A stretch of DNA of 18,581 bases from Cyanobacteria bacterium HKST-UBA02. Lineage in GTDB: Bacteria; Cyanobacteriota; Vampirovibrionia; Obscuribacterales; Obscuribacteraceae. Below the pieces are notes generated by a model. It was not told the DNA's origin, did no database searches, and was given only the letters and a program-made list of their open reading frames with translations. A program made the position numbers and the translations under genes. Where the stretch lies: NCBI GenBank assembly GCA_020431945.1, contig JAGQHH010000069.1, positions 1-18,581 of the forward strand, written 5' to 3'. Shown in pieces: positions 14,028-18,581 of the stretch (its first letter is position 1; the number at the start of each line of letters is the position of its first letter).

Positions 14028-14582
14028 GTGCACAGACGCAAGCTGAGGAGTCAGACAGGATCCGGTCATGCGGCAGCGGAATTCGCACCGGCGCTGATAA
14101 TCTTCTTTCTGGTCATACTATTTCCGCTGATCAACCTGATTATGTTCGCCTGCGGCGTCGGCACCGCCTATCTTGCAGCCAAGCAGTGCGCCAGCCGAGC
14201 CGGCACTCAAGCGACTTTCACCGAGGCTCTCAATGTCGTGCAGACCGAGAGCAACTACTTCCAGGCTAGCGGCTTCGGCCAGTTCGCCAAACTACAGGGA
14301 GTCGGGGGAGCCGGGGGAAGCGGAATCAATCTCTCGGTGGTAGCAACTCCATATGGTGGCGGCGCCGTTACTCAGTTTGCGGCCAACACACCGATAACCG
14401 GCACAGCCGATCCCAATGCCAACACCTACGAATACCGGGTGGATGCAACTTATACGATCGGGCCGTTCATGGATATGAGCATGATTCCCTGGATCGGAGG
14501 CGTGCCCGGTCTTGGACCGCCCGCCCAGATGACTTTCTCCGCCGCCAGCACCGCCGAGTTTCCGGAAGGTCTCAATCAGTAG
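14028..14582 (+). CDS. TadE-like pilus protein
   Basis: 184 residues from a GTG at 14028 behind a G-rich site (14014-14020). After a basic start the sequence HAAAEFAPALIIFFLVILFP (14-33) matches the TadE/TadG N-terminal helix (G..A.EFA...P.L), with the conserved Glu18. It is processed by prepilin peptidase in typical members and anchors in the inner membrane. One hydrophobic helix runs to about 46, followed by CASRAGTQATF and a Gly-rich extracytoplasmic part (GGAGGSGIN near 93-101), ending in a beta-rich segment (YEYRVDATYTIGPFMDMSMI). Such proteins are minor pilins of Tad/Flp pili. No tad ATPase, secretin or prepilin gene lies in this window, so it stands alone here. It starts 70 bp after the PAS kinase-like gene. 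Confidence 0.8.
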   Translation: MHRRKLRSQTGSGHAAAEFAPALIIFFLVILFPLINLIMFACGVGTAYLAAKQCASRAGTQATFTEALNVVQTESNYFQASGFGQFAKLQGVGGAGGSGINLSVVATPYGGGAVTQFAANTPITGTADPNANTYEYRVDATYTIGPFMDMSMIPWIGGVPGLGPPAQMTFSAASTAEFPEGLNQ

Positions 14583-14597
14583 GCTTGCAGGCTTCGG

Positions 14598-15410
14598 TCA
14601 GGCGCGCAAAAGAGTCGAGGGGAATATGTCCTGAGAGCGGGACAGGCCGCGGCCTTGCTCCTTGAAGGACTCGGCTTGTTTGAGAACAGGCTCTGCTTCC
14701 TTCTCGCGGTTCTGCTTTTTCAAGAACTCGCCATACTTCTCCATGCAGGCAGCCAGTCTCGAGAGATTGCGACGTCTGGCGAAGAGGTCGATGGCTTCTT
14801 TGTAGGCTTTCTCAGCAGGTTCGGCAGCACCCTGCTCTTCCTGGATCATCGCTTCCAGGAATTTGAACTCCTCCAGCGGACCGAGTGGAGTATCCACGGC
14901 TTTCATGACTCTCGTGAATAGCTTGAGGGCATCGGCGCCTTTGCCGAGAGCTCTCTGGATGGTGGCAAGCTTGTAAGCTGCTTCCAGAGCGAGCCGGTGC
15001 TCTCCTGAAAGGGTCTTGCCGAAAATTCCGTGGGCCTTGAGACAGGCTTTCTCCGCTTCCTCGAGTTTGCCCTCACGCAAAAAGCAGGTGGCTTCACTGG
15101 AAGCTACCGGACCGAGGGCGAAATGCTCCGGATAATAGATCTTCTCGTAGATTGCCGTAGCCTTCTCGAAATGCTCGTGAGCCGCGTCGTAGCGCTCCAG
15201 TTCCATATTGACCAGGGCGAGATGGTAATGGAGATCGGCAACGCCGGCTTCTTCTTCGCCCAGAGCCGTCTCCCGCTTATTGAGAGCTTCACGGTAGAAA
15301 CCCAGAGACTTCTCCATGAGGTTGTGATCGAAATAGAATTTCGCCTTGTCCGCTACTTTATCCGCTTCGGTCAGGCTCTGCATGGCCTGGGCGCTGAGTT
15401 GTTGGTTCAT
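14598..15410 (-). CDS. Cytoplasmic TPR-repeat protein
   Basis: 270 residues from the ATG at 15410, which follows GGGGAG. A longer frame begins at 15467, but its extra 19 codons use AT-rich codons (TCA, ATA, GTT, TCT) unlike the rest, and no proper ribosome site precedes it. I therefore prefer the shorter form, with moderate certainty. No signal peptide. Helical repeats fill nearly the whole length. Their period is about 42 residues, as in kinesin-light-chain-type TPRs: YHLALVNMELERYDAAHEHF, SEATCFLREGKLEEAEKACL, YKLATIQRALGKGADALKLF, EKYGEFLKKQNREKEAEPVL. These bind protein partners, here unknown. It converges with the TadE gene (15-bp gap) and is divergent from the exported Q-rich protein. 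Its TPRs resemble the kinase's repeats in style. Confidence 0.82.
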   Translation of the reverse strand: MNQQLSAQAMQSLTEADKVADKAKFYFDHNLMEKSLGFYREALNKRETALGEEEAGVADLHYHLALVNMELERYDAAHEHFEKATAIYEKIYYPEHFALGPVASSEATCFLREGKLEEAEKACLKAHGIFGKTLSGEHRLALEAAYKLATIQRALGKGADALKLFTRVMKAVDTPLGPLEEFKFLEAMIQEEQGAAEPAEKAYKEAIDLFARRRNLSRLAACMEKYGEFLKKQNREKEAEPVLKQAESFKEQGRGLSRSQDIFPSTLLRA

Positions 15411-15460
15411 TGTCTCCCCGGGTTGATCAGAAACGACCATATCGTAAACCCATTCTTCTA

Positions 15461-15489
15461 TTGACATCCCTGGATGCTAAGACTATTCT
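15461..15489 (+). promoter_or_regulatory. Promoter of the exported Q/Y-rich protein gene
   Basis: A perfect TTGACA (15461-15466), a 17-nt spacer and TATTCT (15484-15489, 4 of 6). Start predicted near 15496, leaving about 21 nt before the ATG at 15517. It lies in the divergent gap before the TPR gene on the minus strand. Confidence 0.65.
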
Positions 15490-15516
15490 GAGCTTATTAC
15501 TAATGAGATTCAACCA

Positions 15517-16419
15517 ATGAAACTGGTTCTTGCTTCCCTGACGGCTCTGGCTGCCTCTTTTCTGGCATGCCAGCTGACCGCTACGGCGCAGCAGGGCTAT
15601 GGCTACGACCAGAGCAATCAGGCTTTCCAGCAGCAGGGCTACCAACAACCTGCTTATCAGCAGAATTACCAGCAGCAGAATTACCAGCAGCAAAATTTCC
15701 AACAGCCCAGTTACCAGCAACAGAACTACCAGCAGCCCAATTACCAGCAAGAGAATTACCAGCAGCAGCAACCCACTTATTTCGGCAACGCGCAGAAGAG
15801 CGAGTCCATGACCGAAAGCACCGGCCAGGCAGTGCAGCCGCCGGGAAGCTATCTTCAGGATCAATCAGGATCTCCAGGGGCTTCTTCAGGCACATCCTCA
15901 GGCACATCCTCAGGCACATCCTCAGGCGACCAGGGCTCGCAATGGGGCGCCCAGCAGGGTAGCTTCGACGACAGCTCGGCAGCAAGCGGAGACAGCAGCG
16001 GGAGCGGCACCGGCCACATGGTCAAAGGCGCCGCCGGAACGATAGGCAAGATCCTGGGCAAAGGACTGGGAGTCGCGGCCCCGGTAGCCGGCGCTTATGC
16101 GATCAACAAAATGATGGGCAACAACGGATACTACGGAAGCCCGTATGGAAACTCTTACGCCAATCCTTACGGCTACGGCTCGATGAATCCCTATGGCAGC
16201 CCGTACGGCTACGGCATGACCAGCCCTTATGGCTATGGCATGACCAGTCCCTACGGCAACCCGTATGGATACGGCACGACCAGTCCTTATGGCTATGGCA
16301 TGACCAGTCCCTACGGCAGCCCGTACGGATATCCCATGCAGCAGAGCATGGGAAGCTCCCTGCTCAATACTGGTATTCGAGCCCTCTTCGGAGGCGGTAG
16401 CACCGGTTACGGTTACTAA
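15517..16419 (+). CDS. Exported prion-like, repeat-rich low-complexity protein
   Basis: 300 residues. A signal peptide (1-24) has a basic start, a hydrophobic core and an ATA cleavage site before QQGYGY. A lipobox reading of FLAC-18 is less likely because the first position is Phe. Mature parts in order: residues about 25-88 are almost only Q, N, Y and P (units such as QQNYQQ and QQPNYQQ), with a composition like eukaryotic prion-like domains. About 120-135 are SSGT repeats, then a Ser/Asp-rich stretch. About 167-193 is a Gly/Ala/Lys-rich hydrophobic segment (GKILGKGLGVAAPVAGAYAI), possibly membrane-inserting. About 200-275 are YGSPYGYGMTSPYG repeats. The C-terminus returns to GGGSTGYGY. The ribosome site is not evident. 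Secretion plus sticky repeats suggests a surface, matrix or adhesive material. No enzyme motif. Function not known. Confidence 0.85.
   Translation: MKLVLASLTALAASFLACQLTATAQQGYGYDQSNQAFQQQGYQQPAYQQNYQQQNYQQQNFQQPSYQQQNYQQPNYQQENYQQQQPTYFGNAQKSESMTESTGQAVQPPGSYLQDQSGSPGASSGTSSGTSSGTSSGDQGSQWGAQQGSFDDSSAASGDSSGSGTGHMVKGAAGTIGKILGKGLGVAAPVAGAYAINKMMGNNGYYGSPYGNSYANPYGYGSMNPYGSPYGYGMTSPYGYGMTSPYGNPYGYGTTSPYGYGMTSPYGSPYGYPMQQSMGSSLLNTGIRALFGGGSTGYGY
15658..15775 (+). repeat. Degenerate Q/N/Y-encoding tandem repeats
   Basis: About eight degenerate units of mostly 12-15 nt of the form (A/G)A(A/C)TACCAGCAG(CAG) run through this stretch in frame, encoding NYQQ-type units. Unit sequences vary by synonymous changes (CAG/CAA), which suggests selection for the peptide rather than very recent DNA slippage. 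Confidence 0.7.
15889..15924 (+). repeat. Three identical 12-nt units encoding SSGT
   Basis: GGCACATCCTCA occurs three times back to back without a difference (15889-15900, 15901-15912, 15913-15924), in frame. Being identical, it may be a recent slippage expansion, in contrast to the diverged Q/Y repeats before it. Confidence 0.85.
16141..16320 (+). repeat. 60-nt tandem repeat encoding SPYGYGMTSPYG units
   Basis: Units 16201-16260 and 16261-16320 differ at only a few positions, and 16141-16200 is a diverged copy. Each codes for about 20 residues with SPYGYGxTSPYGYGMTSPYG. The copies keep the reading frame. Confidence 0.8.
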
Positions 16420-17351
16420 GGGCTGTGCCTGGTTCGGATTCTGGTTCCGTCCATGGCCGCCACCACGAAATTGGCTGCCAGAGCCTGACGCAAGCTTATA
16501 TTGATCACCGGCGCCGGGTCCGGCAGCTTATGCCCGAAAGGAATTCCGGAATTATTGTCGAAGTGACCGAGCATGTGCAGGACATACCCACGGCCGAAGG
16601 GAAAGGTTACAGCCAGAGCACCAAGCCTGTCTGGGTCCTCGGCGGCAAGGTCGAAGCTCCTGACCAGCACCCGGACCGCATCACGATTGACTACCCGGAT
16701 CAGATGGCTCTCCCGATCGAGTTTCCAGGGGGCATGACTGACGGCATAAGACATGAGAACAGGGTCGGCATCAGAGACGGTGGCATTGTAAACCGCTCTC
16801 GAGTTGATCGCCTTGTTCCAGGCTACATATTCGTTGAAAGTCGCGGAGAGGAAGTTGTCGAGAGCCCAGTCGGTAGACAGTAGATAGCCGCCCCGGGCTA
16901 CGAAGTCTCGAAGTTTCTGGCAGGCCTGGCGATCGATCTCCCCGGCGCAATCGACGATTACAAGACGGGTGTTGCGAAGGTCGAAATCGTCCAGATCCCC
17001 TTCTCCGATTCGTCTGTGCGGAATGCCGAGCTTTTGCAGGGTCTTGGCGGAATTGTCCCACATCCCTTTGACCACGACGATCTCGTCTCTCCCGAGACGG
17101 TTCGCCTTGAGGGCAAACTGCGGATGGCTCTTCTCGAGCCAGGCCCTGAACATCTCTGGGGGCACAGACTGGCTGCCGCTCTGCTTCATGGCCCCGGTAT
17201 CGATCATCGGCACCGCCGCGCCGGCGTCTATCCTGCTCACCCGGAGCTTGATGGAGGTCACCGGTCTTTCCGCATCGGCAGCCACCGCCACCGGAAGGCA
17301 GAAAATCATCGACAGAGCTAATATGAATCTTGCTGTACGGCTTTTGAGCAT
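16416..17351 (-). CDS. Exported GATase-like protein of unknown function
   Basis: 311 residues with a cleavable signal peptide (1-25, site near AVA-AD). After a mature N-terminal part (SIKLRVSRIDAGAAVPMIDT), residues about 90-200 look like an alpha/beta Rossmann-like or class-I-glutamine-amidotransferase fold: RDEIVVVKGMWDNSAKTL, then LQKLGIPHRRI, then LRNTRLVIVDCAGEIDRQAC, then FVARGGYLLSTDWALDN. This is the general layout of ThuA/DUF4159-like periplasmic proteins with a nucleophile-elbow-like VDC at about 135. A later stretch FPFGRGYVLHMLGHFDNN resembles the same folds' C-terminal part. I see no confirmed catalytic triad. It converges with the Q/Y-rich gene, and the two stop codons overlap in CTAA (16416-16419). 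Next to it, divergently, are the exported gene at 17435 and mltG, so an envelope role is plausible. Confidence 0.8.
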   Translation of the reverse strand: MLKSRTARFILALSMIFCLPVAVAADAERPVTSIKLRVSRIDAGAAVPMIDTGAMKQSGSQSVPPEMFRAWLEKSHPQFALKANRLGRDEIVVVKGMWDNSAKTLQKLGIPHRRIGEGDLDDFDLRNTRLVIVDCAGEIDRQACQKLRDFVARGGYLLSTDWALDNFLSATFNEYVAWNKAINSRAVYNATVSDADPVLMSYAVSHAPWKLDRESHLIRVVNRDAVRVLVRSFDLAAEDPDRLGALAVTFPFGRGYVLHMLGHFDNNSGIPFGHKLPDPAPVINISLRQALAANFVVAAMDGTRIRTRHSP

Positions 17352-17434
17352 GAATAAACTTCCAGTACACGAAGACGTTTTAATTGTAGATGAGTTCCTG
17401 ATGAATTCGATTTCCGTGCTAACCTTTTGATCCC

Positions 17435-18292
17435 ATGCGAGTCGCCTCTATCCTGCTCTTGCTCTCGGTTTTCAACGCGGGTCCGATCACCCCGGCACTG
17501 GCCGCCGAGAAAGAGAGATATATGCTCTGTCTATCCGGAAGATGCAAAAGCATTCAGGAAGTTCGACTCAATGAATTCGAAGTTCTGGGAGGTCCGGTGC
17601 TTTCGGTGCTGGTGCCTCTGGATGTCAGCAAGAAAGTGAGAGCCGGTCTCAATACCCTGAAAGTTCGCTGCCGCCCCGACCCTGATCCCCGGGAGTCTCT
17701 CAGGGTGGTCCTGGAAAGACGTGCTCCCGGGCCCAAGAAAGAGAAAGTCGCAAGCCTGACGATGAGCGCCCGGGAGGGCGAGGAAAAGAGCCTGGAATCG
17801 GAAGTAGCTTTCAATATAGTCGGAGATTCCGCTCTCGAGGACGGAGCCGGGATCAAACTGGTCGATAGCGACAGACAGGCGATCCGGAGCCTGGTGGACG
17901 ACTATTTGAAAGCCGTCCGCGAGCACGACATAGCCAGGCTGCGAAAGCTCTTCGCCCCGGCCCTCAAAGAAGAGTCACGATATCGCCCGGAATCCGCCGA
18001 CTATTATAAGAGCAGCCTGAATAACGAGATTGCTTTCTTGAGCCGGGGGGAACTGGACTGCCCCGAATCCGGAGAGCTCGAGCTGACCGCCGACGGCGAT
18101 CGTGTCATCGCCTCTCGAAAAGACGCTAAGCCCTTTTACCGGAGCAGTGAACCGGAGTCCGTCGACCTCGGCAAAATTGCCGGCATCGCCGATGATACCA
18201 GTAGCCGGAAGCCTGTCATCCTCAAGAAGACCCGGATACATATTTTCAAAGACGGAGACCGGTGGCAGATGTCCCTGGAAAGTGGCTTATGA
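17435..18292 (+). CDS. Exported protein, unknown; C-terminal NTF2-like region
   Basis: 285 residues. The signal peptide (1-23) ends with ALA before AEKERYM. Two cysteines close by (Cys32, Cys37 in LCLSGRCKSI) may form a disulfide. A beta-rich N-terminal part to about 130 is followed by a helix-rich segment at about 145-180: RQAIRSLVDDYLKAVREHDI, then ARLRKLFAP. This is the start pattern of NTF2/SnoaL-like domains, and the C-terminus (RIHIFKDGDRWQMSL) fits their last strands, so a small barrel-type domain is likely but unproven. No ribosome site is evident before the ATG. The stop TGA overlaps the ATG of mltG (ATGA), a strong sign of a shared transcript and translational coupling. Confidence 0.8.
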   Translation: MRVASILLLLSVFNAGPITPALAAEKERYMLCLSGRCKSIQEVRLNEFEVLGGPVLSVLVPLDVSKKVRAGLNTLKVRCRPDPDPRESLRVVLERRAPGPKKEKVASLTMSAREGEEKSLESEVAFNIVGDSALEDGAGIKLVDSDRQAIRSLVDDYLKAVREHDIARLRKLFAPALKEESRYRPESADYYKSSLNNEIAFLSRGELDCPESGELELTADGDRVIASRKDAKPFYRSSEPESVDLGKIAGIADDTSSRKPVILKKTRIHIFKDGDRWQMSLESGL

Positions 18293-18581
18293 GACGGCTT
18301 CTCGGCTTGCTTATGGCATTCGCGCTCCTTCTGGTGGCAGGTCTGGGGCTTGCCGGCTATTACCTCTGGAACAGCCTGAGCGTCAGCCACACGCATGGCA
18401 AGAGCGAAAAGATCATCTCTGTATCCCGTGGTCAGAGCACCGACCATGTCATCTCTACCCTCGAGGAGGAAGGAATTCTAGAAAGCAAATTGCCCCTCCG
18501 GCTCTATCTAAAGTTGCAAAAACCATCACTGGTGGTGCGCACCGGCGACTATCGCTTCCCCTCGCCGGTAACGCCGCTACA
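18289..18581 (+). CDS. mltG: Endolytic murein transglycosylase MltG (N-terminal part, 3' end outside window)
   Basis: The frame starts at the ATG at 18289, four nt into the end of the upstream gene, and is open to the window edge (97 codons seen). An N-terminal membrane anchor at about 4-27 (LLGLLMAFALLLVAGLGLAG) is followed by the LysM-like MltG opening: RGQSTDHVISTLEEEGILES, then LRLYLKLQK and RTGDYRF, matching the family pattern V.G.....I...L...G(V/I)I.S...F..Y.....(aG)Y.. (residues about 47-93). MltG cuts nascent glycan strands and thereby sets peptidoglycan chain length. The catalytic Glu is beyond the window, so activity cannot be checked here. Assignment rests on this N-terminal portion and the membrane anchor. 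Confidence 0.75.
   Translation, partial: MRRLLGLLMAFALLLVAGLGLAGYYLWNSLSVSHTHGKSEKIISVSRGQSTDHVISTLEEEGILESKLPLRLYLKLQKPSLVVRTGDYRFPSPVTPL

Noticed and set aside
15411..15467. 19 extra codons at the start of the TPR gene
   Set aside because: AT-rich codons unlike the rest of the gene and no ribosome site spaced properly before the ATG at 15467, while GGGGAG precedes the ATG at 15410.
15566..15574. Lipobox FLAC-18 in the Q/Y-rich protein
   Set aside because: Phe at the first position is unusual and a normal signal peptidase I site (ATA before QQ) follows six residues later.
15889..15924. CRISPR-like or mobile repeat array
   Set aside because: The units are contiguous with no spacers and lie in frame inside a coding region.

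Overview
The window reads as a moderately GC-rich, Gram-negative-type bacterial chromosome with tightly packed genes, frequent TTG/GTG starts and no sign of a prophage, insertion sequence or CRISPR array. Several traits together make a non-photosynthetic relative of the cyanobacteria (Vampirovibrionia/Melainabacteria, Obscuribacter-like) my best guess: a Hanks-type Ser/Thr kinase fused to a transmembrane helix and TPR-like region, many TPR proteins, short exported proteins with no familiar family, and Q/Y-rich low-complexity proteins. This rests on gene style, not on a marker gene, and is tentative.

Layout. (1) 1-532, minus: the 5' part of a gene for a Q/P-rich protein with pentapeptide repeats. 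(2) 758-4459, plus: a membrane-anchored TPR protein, a duplicated metal-free HMA-like protein directly coupled to a NarL-type membrane histidine kinase whose phospho-acceptor His is Asn, a bifunctional-nuclease (BFN) family protein and a 70-residue unknown. (3) 4456-5169, minus: rnhB (RNase HII). (4) 5170-5955: about 790 bp without a protein gene, partly AT-rich. It holds a minus-strand intrinsic terminator, minus-strand GNRA hairpins and long-range pairing (a candidate structured RNA), and a separate plus-strand terminator beside a good sigma70-type promoter. (5) 5956-7403, plus: an unknown protein coupled to a NarL-type response regulator. (6) 10707-7414, minus: a Dnmt2-type cytosine-C5 methyltransferase, a LysM-like protein, a small membrane coiled-coil protein and a TerC transporter with a C-terminal zinc ribbon. 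(7) 10775-14582, plus: Ser/Thr kinase-TPR, a second degenerate (His to Asp) PAS histidine kinase and a TadE-like pseudopilin. (8) 15410-14598, minus: a TPR protein. (9) 15517-16419, plus: an exported prion-like Q/N/Y- and YG-repeat protein. (10) 17351-16416, minus: an exported GATase-like protein. (11) 17435-18581, plus: an exported unknown protein overlapping the start of mltG, which runs off the window.

The recurring theme is signalling: two sensor kinases lacking the phospho-acceptor histidine, one response regulator with an intact Asp, and one apparently active Ser/Thr kinase. A second theme is the cell envelope (MltG, LysM-like, TadE, exported repeat protein). The features most worth follow-up are the structured-RNA candidate at 5281-5674, the bacterial Dnmt2, the paired pseudo-histidine-kinases, the TerC-zinc-ribbon fusion and the prion-like exported protein.
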